Shown here: in pieces, positions 9,960 to 21,100 of the stretch
Position numbering within the stretch: position 1 is the stretch's first letter
Layout of the letters: each line of letters opens with the position of its first letter
NCBI RefSeq assembly: GCF_032854445.1
Contig: NC_088307.1
Location: 6,460,017 to 6,524,016 of the forward strand
Source of the DNA: Liolophura sinensis
Taxonomy: Eukaryota > Mollusca > Polyplacophora > Chitonida > Chitonidae
Length of the DNA: 64,000 bases
Direction of reading: 5' to 3'
Position numbers and translations under genes: made by a program
The notes under the pieces: generated by a model
The model's database searches: none
What the model was told of the DNA's origin: nothing
Seen by the model: the letters and a program-made list of their open reading frames with translations, nothing else

Positions 9960-12870
9960 CCCGGTGAAATGTCCTTATTACAGCCTGGTAGAAGAATCTA
10001 GCAATTGACTTGCGGTACATTGCACATACTATTTAGAATTGCTGTTGCCTCCTTAGTGGATCATGAGAAATGATCGTATGAAGTTAGGTGTGATTGTTTT
10101 ACATGTATTAACATATCTTGGACTGATCCCACACAGCTACTTTTGACCTCAGAATGGGTAAAACCTAAATTAGATAAATCTTTCACAATAAGAACTTCAG
10201 GCCTTTTTTTTTTCTTCGCCCTTTTGACCCAGTATACAGATCTGCTGTGATCTGTTGAACTTTAACTTCATGTACATACTTGTAAAAGTCAATATTCCAG
10301 TCATGGGATCAGGCATATGTGGAAACAAAAAGTGTCATTTGTTTCAATACAATGTTACTTTATAATGCAATGCTGGGGGTGGGCTGCACCTCTCCTTAAA
10401 AAAGTTGTCATTTGTAAATGCAGTTGAATAGACAGCAGGTATGAAATTGCTGAACCACAGCATGAATTTAATGTATGTAAAACTCTGCTTTTTGTAAGCT
10501 GATATTTAATAACGAATCAGATGTTTTCCATATAAGAATAGTGAACAGTTTATAAACTGTCGTAAATGAAACAGAAAACGATGAAATGAAATAAAATAAT
10601 CAGACATGTTTCTTGTATAGGGCTCAACATTACCAAGAAGAGTAAACCCTACAACCTTTTTGATATAATACTGGGCCATCTATGAACTTACATTAACAAA
10701 TTGGACATTTTCCTTGTTAAACTAAGACTCATACAAATTGATGCTAATCATTGAAACATTTTTCTTCTACTACTGAGCCCAATGTAAACTGACATAAACG
10801 AATTGGGTACCAGTTAATATTGAGCCCTGTCTAAAAGGCTTTGAAACCAGATATCAGAGACCAGAGAGACATTTTGTTTCCCAACTTAAATGAAGTCGGG
10901 TGAGAAGTAAAATCATTGCTATGTTAACAACGGTCTGACCTACATCTCATCGGATGTTCTTGTTCATTCAACACTTTGTCAGAGTTGATCGTTTTTAATA
11001 AGGTATTGTCCTTGTCCTTCCCCTTCATGTTAAATGTGTACGAATCCTGTCTGACTTGTCCGATTCAGTTGAAGGAGATAACTATACTCACTGTGTTGGC
11101 ATATCATTTTGATCACCCGCACATTTACAAATTAATATGATCGTGATATTGATTACATATATGTGTTTAATGTCCAAAGATAAGTGTAGTCAAGGGATGA
11201 GAATTTTCAGCTGATTTGGCTGACTTCTGGAAATTCAATGAGAAATCATAATTTTCCAAGAATCTAATCTTTGACCAAAGTGGCCAAATCTTATTAACTT
11301 GGGTTAGGCTAGCAGAGGAAATTTCAGCTGATTTGGATGCAAAAGAGTCTCTTCCCTGGTACTCATAACAAAAATTTAGGATGCAGCTTTATGTAGTTCC
11401 GTGATTTGCACATTTTGTCTGATTCTGAGAGTTTGATTGATCTTAGATGGATGTTGCGAAGTTTGTTGGAAGGTAGGATAGTATCCTAGTTGAACAATGT
11501 TTCATTACCATCTGTAATATTTTATGATATGCCTCTTACAATGAAAGTTTATCTGTTCTCCTTGCCAGAAAAGGTTAGGTAGAAAATGTTCTCATTTGAA
11601 ACTACATGTATGGCCAAATTAATTTTATCACTGCTGATAACACGAGGTCAAATCCTGGACTTGCCAATTTTTTCTTCTGTTGTGGCCGTTAAAGTGTGCC
11701 AGAAGACTGCATCTTTCTGATAGCTCTTATCAGTTGTCTTGCCATTTTATGGATAGTTGTATTTTTGGAAATGTTAGATTTTTGATCATCAGTGGTCTTA
11801 ACTTACCCTAAATGACCATAAATTTTGTCCATGACTAACTTGCCCATATTCCTGGTTCTGTGAGTTATGTTGATTTTAGGAGGTCTTTTAAGGTTTGGTT
11901 GGTACAGAATAAGATATTCTACTGGAAAACTGTAAGTTTCAGCACCAAAGGTAATAGGTCATCTAGGGTATTCGGATTATTAGTCATTTCAGTTGACAGT
12001 GCTCTAGTTGCCCACAGTATTATGTTAAGGTATATTTTGTGTACATTCGAATTATAGGTGGAAAATTTTTTTGTTAAAGCATTTTGTAATAATTTCTTAA
12101 CCAAGACGTATCAGGCAAGGATTTCATAGGTTTTTTTTTGTTTTTGGGCGGGGGTGGGTTGGTTTTTTTTTTTTTTGTTATATGTACATGCTCAATGCAG
12201 GTAGATATCTTGAAGTATTTAGGTGTTTGTGTTGGAAAAATATTTGCCGTACAAACTTATGAATGATTAATACCAGTGAATTTTTAAGAAAAAATTGCAG
12301 TTTAATGCATGTTTTTTGTTTTTTTTTTTGATTTGGTTGTGTTTCCTGTTGGTTTTGATTGCTCAGTGGTTTTTATATTGATATGCGAGTCATTGTATAA
12401 GTCAATGCCCAGAAGATTGATGAAACCTGTCAAGCTTCGCAAAGTACATACAATATGTGAACGTGAAAAGACATTAATAAGTGTAGATTATAGCATGATG
12501 GTATTCGTGAATAAATATAGATATATATATATATATTGTGGCATTTGCTGTGGCGTAGCATTCAGTACATATCACTGAAATTTATGACAGCCCTACCTTA
12601 AGTTCAACCCTACCTTCCACAGCTCCACTGTGTTAATACTCTCAGTGACAGTCATCTTCATAATGCCCCAAACTTCTTACAGATCTTGTCATTCATGTGT
12701 TGTTAGCATTTTCAGAAGACAGATATTTGAGTGGTGATAGGGATCAGACCTTTGGTGGTTTGTTCATTGCCTTTGCACCTTGAAAGAGTCGGTTTTTATA
12801 CACCTTTTAAAAGATGGTATATTTGATGCATTGAAGCCTGTTTGGATGAAAGATTGGTGGATAGGCAGTG
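9960..12870. other. No gene seen
   Basis: Non-coding AT-rich sequence with homopolymer T and G runs near 12130-12180 and a short TA run near 12520-12536. I see no conserved protein or structured RNA. Confidence 0.4.
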
Positions 12871-12877
12871 TACAGAT

Positions 12878-13045
12878 CTTTTACTGATTGGCCTCTCTTT
12901 CCTGATTGGCCTGTCTTACTGATTGGCCTCTCTTTCTTGATTGGCCTCTCTTTCCTGATTGGCCTGTCTTTACTGATTGGCCTCTCTTTACTGATTGGCC
13001 TCTCTTTACTGATTGGCCTCTCTTTATTGATTGGCCTCTGTGAAA
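12878..13045. repeat. 18-bp tandem repeat
   Basis: Nine or so copies of a unit close to ctctttactgattggcct, with small substitutions. The hydrophobic open frame through it is a direct product of the 18-bp period. Confidence 0.85.
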
Positions 13046-14890
13046 ACCAAACACCAGGCCCAATACAGACGATGTACTGAATTTTTTACGGCAGAAAAAT
13101 GTCCATGAAAAGTTCTTTGGCGACAGAGGTCTGTTTAATAAACAGTGTACCTGCCTGGAACTTGGACATTCGGGATCATTGAATATCGATTATTTTCCAG
13201 GCCTGAAAAGTCATAACATGATATCCAGTCCTGTTTTGAGTTGGAAAAAAAATTCAGGATTTTTACCATTATAGGTAACGGAGAATTCCAAGATGTTACA
13301 TATGAAAGGTCATGAAAAAAATCCAGGATTTAAGGTTAAAGGTTAAAGGTTTAAGGTTAGAAAATCGCATGAATGTCAATGTCATTTGATGTCTTTAACA
13401 ACCCGTATACTTTTTGATCACACATTGAAAGCAAATTTATCACCCAGAGACATATCAGAAAGTTTGCCTTCGGTATTAGTTTTTATTTCAGTAATTACAT
13501 GCTTTATTTAATAGGAGCAATTGTGATTGTTAACAACAGCTTCACCTATCCTGGTTGAAAGTCACTTGTATGCAAGTTTTTTTTTTTTTTTTGATTGTTT
13601 CTTTTTTTTTTTAACTATAATAACGAAGGCCGTAATGATCAATGAATCTATTGATTTTGTAAGAGTTCATAAGTCAGCACTGTAAGCTCAAATATTTTGA
13701 AGAAGTATTGAAGTGTTTTCCATGTTGTTTGTTGTTTCTTCTGATTTTTGTGTGTCATTTCGTCAGATGTTTTAAGCCAGATTCCCAGCTATGTAATTTT
13801 ATAATTAATAAAATGTTTAATGCTCAAGTTGTTTTTGTACTGAACACCAGTGAGTGGACTATAAATAAACACTTATCAAATTTTGATTACACCTTTATAT
13901 TAAGAGATTCTTATGTGCATGTCTTTGAGTCCCTTTATTGACTGCATTTCATTTCATTCAACTTTCTGGGCCTTTTAATTTCTGAAAACGTTTTAACATT
14001 CAGTTTGGGATCCAAGTTTTCATTTAAAAAGCCTTCTTTCTGAATGTTGAAATGCAGACTGAATTGAATTGATCATTGGCAGAAAAATTCTAGGTAAATA
14101 TGTGACAAGAGCATGCAAGGTTACCATGGATACTAATTCAGTGCGCCTGCACTTGTAAATAGTTAGTTCTGAAAGTCTATTTAACATCTATATTGTGTAC
14201 AATTTCAGGATGTTAAGAAATATGCAAATTTCAGTTCCACACTATTTATATTTGTTGTCATTGGTGCAAACTGTCTATTTAAATGTATTATCTAGTTCAT
14301 CTTATCTACATGTTACTTGGTACATAGGCTTAATTTTGAGGCATTAATAATTTTTTGATTTTCTGTTGTTTGATGGTGTTTATTCCTACTATGATTTCTC
14401 TATACTTTGTTACTGGTTTTGAAGTTGTTGGTTATTTATTTTGGTCTGCTCTGAATTAAAAATCAGTATTTAATTTCAGTTTGTGAACTTTATGTGACCT
14501 TAAAATGGCGTGGAGTTATGCCACAAAATTGTCATGCATATCCCCTTTTAATCAGTCTGTGTAATTATTTGCTTAAACAAATTTTGTTGAATGGGTCATT
14601 ATGCTTGACAGAATTTTTGGGGAGAAAATTGCCGATCGATGGTTGCTATAGATAAGCTTCGAACTTTGAATGGCTGAAGCACTAGATATTATAAGGTGTG
14701 ATCCAGTCCAGTTTATCGTTGTCATGGATACTGAAACTAAATAAAAGACCAGTATTAATTCAATCTATCATTGATGTAGTTATTTTTCTCATTTTTACTA
14801 TTTTTCTTTCTGTTTCCATGTTCATGTTTTGGTTTATTTGCTTCTTTTGTCTGTGTTCTCTCTTGTACTTCCCATCCTGTTTATTTCTGT
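13046..14890. other. No gene seen
   Basis: AT-rich, with poly-T runs near 13580-13612 and a short AAGGTTA-like run near 13333-13358. Nothing else stands out. Confidence 0.4.
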
Positions 14891-14894
14891 TGAT

Positions 14895-15478
14895 TAGGTT
14901 CATGTCATGTCGTCTTCATTCAACATCTGTTATCTTCTCCTGGTGTCCTGTTTGTGTTTAATAGGTGCATGTCATGTCCTCTTTATTTCAACACCTGTTG
15001 TCTTGTCCTGTTTATTTCAACACCTGTTGTCTCCTCCTGGTGTCCTGTTTATTTCTGTTGAATAGGTGCATGTCATGTCCTCTTTATTTCAACGTCTGTT
15101 GTCTTCTCCTGGTGTCCTGTTTATTTCAGTTTAATAGGTGCATGTCATGTCCTCTTTATTTCGACACGTGTTGTCTCGTCCTCTTTATTTCAGCGTCTGT
15201 TGTCTCCTCCTGGTGTCCTGTTTATTTCTGTTGAATAGGTGCATGTCATGTCCTCTTCATTCAACATCTGTTGTCTTCTCCTTGTGTCCTGTTTATTTCC
15301 GTTTAATAGGTGCATGTCATGTCCTCTTTATTTCGACACGTTGTCTCGTCCTCTTTATTTCAACGTCTGTTGTCTCCTCCTGGTGTCCTGTTCATTTCCC
15401 TTTAATAGGTGTATGTCATGTCCTTTTTATTTCAACGTCCGATGTCTCCTCCTGGTGTCCTGTTTATTTCCATAATGT
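14895..15478. repeat. 72-100 bp tandem repeat
   Basis: Repeated blocks contain aggtgcatgtcatgtcctc, then ttatttcaacgtctgttgtc, then cctcctggtgtcctgttta. Unit length varies from about 72 to 100 bp through internal duplications of the middle segment. The open frames crossing it are repetitive and not gene-like. Confidence 0.85.
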
Positions 15479-15820
15479 GCTTGTGTTTTGATTGTTGAAC
15501 AGTGACATATTTTTTGGAAGAATTTTTCACTTATACGATGGCAGCCAGTTTTATTTCAAAGGAAAGTGTAGAGCCCAGGGTAAACGACACACCTGGGACA
15601 TGTTGCTGACAAACTTCACCATTTGTGATACATTGTAGTGCCCTGTAGCGCAGAACTACACGAGAGCTCCACTAACTACCACCAATGGAAGCTCGGAATC
15701 TATAAAACTGAACCTTTGAACCTAAATGACTTTTACAAATATTTGCATCAAAAATCTTTTCGGATGAGTAGGAATACAATCTTCACTGCTGTCACATAAC
15801 ATTTGATTCTTCGTTCTTGT
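15479..15820. other. No gene seen
   Basis: Short non-coding interval between the tandem repeat and a SINE. A small piece at 15517-15560 (tttttcacttatacgatgg) resembles the 3' part of SINE family A in reverse orientation. Confidence 0.35.
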
Positions 15821-15821
15821 T

Positions 15822-16185
15822 ACCGGCCCGGATAGCACAGTTGGTAGAGCGTCCGCTTTGGGACCCGTAGATCCAGGATCAATCCTTGATCGAGTCACAC
15901 TTAAGACTTTAGAAGTTGTAACTTCCTCGCTTGGCGTTCAGCATGAAGGGGATAGTGCAACGACTTGTTGACCCGTATCAGTATAATGGCTTGGGCGGTG
16001 CGGCTTACTTGCCTTCGGTAAGTCGTCTCAGTGAAGCAGCACTTGATAAAGGAGCGGTGGAAATCCATCCTGCAGCAAGGAGGCACATTACACATACATG
16101 CACCTTAAGCATTCCTTCGTCGTCATATGACTGAAAAATTGTTGATTACGATGTTAAACCCAAAGCACTCGCTCACTCACTCTTC
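15822..16185 (+). mobile_element. SINE family B (tRNA-headed, CACTC tail)
   Basis: The head resembles a tRNA (gcccggatagcacagttggtagagcg with a gatcaatcc box-B-like site). A body of about 250 bp follows, ending atgactgaaaaattgttga, then cgatgttaaacccaaagc and the tail ctcgctcactcactc. This architecture is common among mollusc SINEs. It is distinct from family A in both head and tail. Confidence 0.75.
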
Positions 16186-16199
16186 ATTCTTGTCAACCC

Positions 16200-16548
16200 A
16201 TTGTCAGTATTCTGTTAATCGGTGTGATGTCCCATTTGGTGTCGCTGTAGTGGGATTTGATGGGGCATCATGTGAGGTGTCTGTATACTGTGACTGGTTC
16301 GGGACTGTGCGGTGTCAGTATAGTGTGACAGGATGTCCTCTCTGGCGTCGGTATACTGTGACTAGGTGAGATGTCTGGTTTAAAGCCCATATACATGTAC
16401 TAGGGCAGGGTGAGCAGTTTCTCTGGGTTGGTGTCCATATACTGCGACTGGGTGGATTGTCTGGTTTGGTGTACAAACACTGACTGGATGGGGTTTTTTG
16501 TTTGGCTGGGTGGGGTGTCTGGTTTGGTGTCAATATAATGTGGCTAGA
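16200..16548. repeat. Degenerate tandem repeat resembling SINE-B body
   Basis: Loose repeats of about 45-60 bp share ggtgtcagtatactgtgact followed by ggtggggtgtctggtttgg. The same motif, reverse complemented, lies inside the SINE-like copy at 24592-24905, so the tandem repeat may derive from SINE body sequence. Confidence 0.6.
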
Positions 16549-17253
16549 TCTGTTCCTGTGTAGTCAGTCAGCTGTATAAATAGGACAATGGCACAGCAAA
16601 TTGACAGCACAATGTCTAGGATATATAACTCTGTTCAATTTTTTGAAATGAAGAAAGTTCAAACAGTTAAAGCAAAACAGATTTTATTCATTCTAAAACA
16701 GACATTTGTTCTTAGCGACCCATGCACTGGTATGAACATGATTTTCGTAACAGTACCATATTATCACACACCAGTTCTTGATTGGAGGCATTTCCGAAAG
16801 TTCCTTTCCTTCTCTCACATAAAACTATATTCGACATTTAAATACTAGGATGCAGTTTGTACTCTGCTGAAACTTGGATGGTGGATATTTACAGGCATAC
16901 CTACATTTAGGTAGATTAAGATATGTTTCTCACCAATGCTACTTGATCAATCCTTCAACTTGCTACATGTACATCTAAAACCCTGGATTTCAAAAGCTAG
17001 AACAACATGATGGATGGCTGGTAGGTGACTTTATCAATACCAAGTGCAAATTTGCAATAGCTGTTACATTGCACCAGTCAGTGTTGGCCTATACTTTGAC
17101 CTTTTTTTAAGTGAATGACCCATGCTACAATGCAGGGTGTCAAAAATTTGACTGACCTACAGAGACTTGTGGCAGCTAAACCAAAGCAGAAACCATGTAC
17201 CTAGTCTATTTTTCTCAGTCATTGATTTCATTGATTTTCATTTGATTTATTTA
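16549..17253. other. No gene seen
   Basis: Non-coding AT-rich sequence. The open frame at 16588-16848 has no recognisable domain, and I do not call it a gene. Confidence 0.35.
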
Positions 17254-17400
17254 TTTATTTGACTGGTGTTTTACGCCATACTCAAGAATATTTCACTTAT
17301 ACGACGGCGGCCTGCATTATGGTGGGAGGAAACCGGGCACAGCCAGGGGGAAACCCACGACCATCCGCAGTTTGCTGGTAGACCTTCCCACTTACAACAA
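17254..17400 (-). mobile_element. SINE family A, 5'-truncated, minus strand
   Basis: It begins, in plus orientation, with the reverse of the (AAAT)n tail and gactggtgttttacgcc. It runs through the central domain and stops near the cttcccactt segment, so the tRNA-like head is missing. Confidence 0.8.
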
Positions 17401-17962
17401 TCCATCGATGGTTAATGGATGTTAATGGTTGCTGATAGCCATTTTAATTTGCCTTTTCAACACAAGAACATTAAGTTTTCAAATGAAACAGACCCCACAG
17501 CACTTCACACGTCATTTCACATATTTTACTTTAAGGGGAATAAATCAAATTCAAATCCAAAACTAATTCATTAACTAAAGCTTTTAAGCATTTCAACACA
17601 CAGAAGCCTCAGTAGCCATTCTTGTTTTCATTCATATATATCATCTCTAAAACTGTTGTCTTCACAACAATGATAATCAAGTCGGACATGCACACAATCC
17701 TTCAGTCAATGGCAATAAATATTTCACACAATGTACAATCATGTACCATAATTACCCAACTTTTTACCATGTTGTTGGATTATTGTATCATTTAGATAAA
17801 CTCTCAGACTTTTGTCCTTCCAATACAGTTTAGAATTCCAAAACCATTTTTTTTATGCGCAAAATCGAAATTTTCTAGCATTGAATGATATATTTCATAA
17901 ATTTGTCATCGCAACAGGTTATGAAGGAAGTACAGTAATGTTCCCAACTAAATTTCTCCTGG
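17401..17962 (-). other. 3' flank of PTGES2
   Basis: This is the sequence downstream of the PTGES2 stop codon (the gene is on the minus strand) and probably includes its 3' UTR. I find no clear AATAAA on the minus strand; an ATTAAA-like hexamer occurs near 17437. Confidence 0.35.
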
Positions 17963-18109
17963 TCACCGTTGCTTGTTTGACGAGTTGGCACCACCGTGAT
18001 GGGAGACAACTTTTTTCATTCTCTCGTACCACGGCCCTATCTTGGTGTTTTGCAGCACGTCCTGGAAGGCATCGCATCCTTCTATAGAGTTGAGAACACC
18101 GTACACTGA
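17963..18109 (-). CDS. PTGES2: PTGES2 exon 6 (C-terminus)
   Basis: 48 codons plus TGA, after acceptor gttgttgcag. Reads SVYGVLNSIEGCDAFQDV, then IGPWYERMKK and a variable tail ending NKQR. It joins exon 5 as NLADL/SVYGVL, the expected family junction. Confidence 0.93.
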   Translation of the reverse strand, partial: SVYGVLNSIEGCDAFQDVLQNTKIGPWYERMKKVVSHHGGANSSNKQR

Positions 18110-21100
18110 CTGCAACAACAACAACATGTAACAGAAGTTAGACATTGCAAAGAGTGAAAGTAAACAAATGATTATAGCCATGCTTGTGTCCACTAAAGCT
18201 TTGAAGAATAAAACCAGTGCCCATATAAGCCCAAACGTAAGTAAGGAATACATGATCAAGTTCCAGGTACAATTCAAGCAGAAGTCCTGGGAACAGCCTC
18301 ATTCAATCTGGTGATGACTGTCAGAACAACTCAGGGGACAGCCTGCACTGGAGGCGTTAAGCTGGTCCCGTGTTCCCAGTATGTTCATCTGCAGGCGTTA
18401 AGCTGGTCGCGCATTCCCAGTACGTTCATCTGGAGGCGTTAAGTTGGTCCCGCATTCCCAGTATGTTCATCTGCAGGCGTTAAGCTGCTCCCGCATTCCC
18501 CGTCTGTTCATCTCTCAGTATGTTCATCTGGAGGCGTTAAGCTGGTCCCGCGTTCTCAGTATGTTCATCTGGAGGCATTAAGCTGGTCCCGCGTTCTCAG
18601 TATGTTCATCTGGAGGCGTTAAGCTGGTCCCGCGTTCTCAGTATGTTCATCTGGAGGCATTAAGCTGGTCCCGCGTTCCCAGTATGTTCATCTGGAGGCG
18701 TTAAGCTGGTCCCGCGTTTCCAGTACGTTCATCTGGAGGCATTAAGCTGGTCCCGCGTTCCCAGTATGTTCATCTGGAGGCGTTAAGCTGGTCCCGCATT
18801 CCCAGTATGTTCATCTGGAGGTATTAAGCTGGTCCCACGTTCCCAGTATGTTCATCTGGAGGCGTTCAGCTGCTCCCGCATTCCCAGTCTGTTCATCTGG
18901 AGGCCTTAAGCTGGTCCCGTGTTCTCAGTATGTTCATCTGGGGGCATTAAGCTGGTCTCGCGATCCCAGTATGTTCATCTGGAAGCATTAAGCTGGTCTC
19001 GCATTCCCAGTATGTTCATCTGGAAGCGTTAAGCTGGTCCCGCGTTCTCAGTATGTTCATCTGGAGACGTTAAGCTGGTCTTGCGTTCCCAGTATGTTCA
19101 TCTGGAAGCATTAAGCTGGTCCCGCATTCCCAGTATGTTTATCTGGAAGCATTAAGCTGGTCCTGCACTCCCAGCATGTTCATCTGGAAGCGTTAAGCTG
19201 GTCCCTCATTCCCAGTATGTTCATCTGGAAGCGTTAAGCTGGTCCCGCGTTCTCAGTATGTTCATCTGGAAGCATTAAGCTGGTCCTGCATTCCCAGTAT
19301 GTTCATCTGGAAGCATTAAGCTGGTCTCGCATTCCCAGTATGTTCATCTGGAAGCATTAAGCTGGTCCCACATTCCCAGTATGTTCATCTGGAAGCATTA
19401 AGCTGGTCCTGCACTCCCAGCATGTTCATCTGGAAGCGTTAAGCTGGTCCCGCATTCCCAGTATGTTCATCTGGAAGCGTTAAGCTGGTCCCGCGTTCTC
19501 AGTATGTTCATCTGGAGGCGTTAAGCTGGTCCCGCGTTCCCAGTATGTTCATCTGGAAGCGTTAAGCTGGTCCCGCATTCCCAGTATGTTCATCTGGAGG
19601 CGTTAAGCTGGTCCCGCATTCCCAGTATGTTCATCTGGAGGCGTTACGCTGGTCCCGCATTCCCAGTATGTTCATCTGGAGGCGTTAAGCTGGTCCCGTG
19701 TTCTCAGTATGTTGATCTGGAGGCGTTACGCTGGTCCCGCATTCCCAGTATGTTCATCTGGAGGCGTTAAGTTGGTCCCGTGTTCTCAGTATGTTGATCT
19801 GGAGGCATTCCCAGTATGTTCATCAATGCTGTCATTCTGAACATTTCTTACCACTGACACAAAATTTGCAAGATATAAGGGTTTAAAAAAATATAAAATG
19901 TACCACAAGAAAAATTGTTTTTCTTTCTCATACCTTAATTCATAATCCTTCAACCATACTTATCATTATATTGTACCTCCTCATAAATCCTGTCAATGTT
20001 TGTGAAAACTTGCACGTGAAGAACATCTTTGTCATATTTAGAAAATGCTGTAAAAACAAAGTTACCAAGTCGGCTAGATTTGGCTGATCTCCACCCATAA
20101 ATGGTTTCTTGTTGCCAATGGCGGCAGTCCACTCTTTACATTGGTCATAGAGAGAGCTTCGCACGTCATCCTTCAATGAATGTCTAAATACAGAAGAAAA
20201 CACACAAAATTCCAGGCCATCATTAAAATAAGTTTAAACCAGAATGAACTTCAAAGAAAAATATTTCTATGGGTTTCTCCCTCAATGCCTTTAAAATCCT
20301 TAACTATTTCATTAGCAACAACAACAAAAAAATGCTCTATCAATCAGCCCTATTTGTTGTCAGGGTCGAGCTGTGCCCAGTAAGAATTATTATTCATTTT
20401 GAAGGCTGGTTTGATAAGGGTGCAAAGGCCTCCAGGGCCCCATTTTGTAAAGTAGACACAAGCTGCACCTGGCGCAATTTCTTTGACAATATAAAGTGAA
20501 GAGATCTCTCACATTGGTAAATGTGACTGAGGCAGTGTTGCAACACCTTTGAAGAACGGGCCCCAGGTGTCACTGAGGCATTATATGTCTTAAGCATTCT
20601 ATTAGAGCTGTGATATAATATATCTTCAGCAGAACTGCCTTTCAAACTTCTGAGGGCTACAAATTTCCAGAAAACATAATGTCACACTGATTCTTACATG
20701 TTACCAGGAGACAACAAACTGGAATAAGCATTACGGTACGAGGAAACCCACAACCATCCGCAGGTTGCTGCCAGATCTTTCCAAAAAGGACTGGAGAGGA
20801 AGCCACGGTGAGCTGGATTTGAACTCCTAGTGATTGCATTGGTGAGAGGCTCATGATTCATTGTCTTGCCTTAGCACGCTGACCACTCAGCCACACACAA
20901 AATTTAAGTTAGATTTAAATCATCAGGCAGCTTTACTTGTGGCGATTTATTTCCTAAAAATAGTCGTTAGATTTTGAGTGCCCAAAATTTCTAAAATGTG
21001 TTACATAAGGTTTCATGAATTCATTTCCTTGTTCTTATATTCAAATATATATTACTTCTATGATCACAATGACAAAGTTCTGAAATTAGAAAGGTGTTTT

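Noticed and set aside
9314-10020. Cys-rich and Gln/Arg-rich open frames of up to 222 codons on both strands
   Set aside because: Produced by the CTGT/CTGCC tract; no domain, no splice context, several frames equally open.
12868-13080. Hydrophobic open frame with FLIGLSFLIGLS repeats
   Set aside because: Direct translation of an 18-bp tandem repeat.
13325-13360. Telomere-like AAGGTTA repeats
   Set aside because: Only a few imperfect units and not the TTAGGG motif; looks like local slippage.
14698-15491. Cys/Ser-rich open frames
   Set aside because: Fall in the 72-100 bp tandem repeat and follow its period.
15822-15900. Possible free-standing tRNA gene
   Set aside because: The head continues into a SINE body with a CACTC tail and does not fold as a proper cloverleaf.
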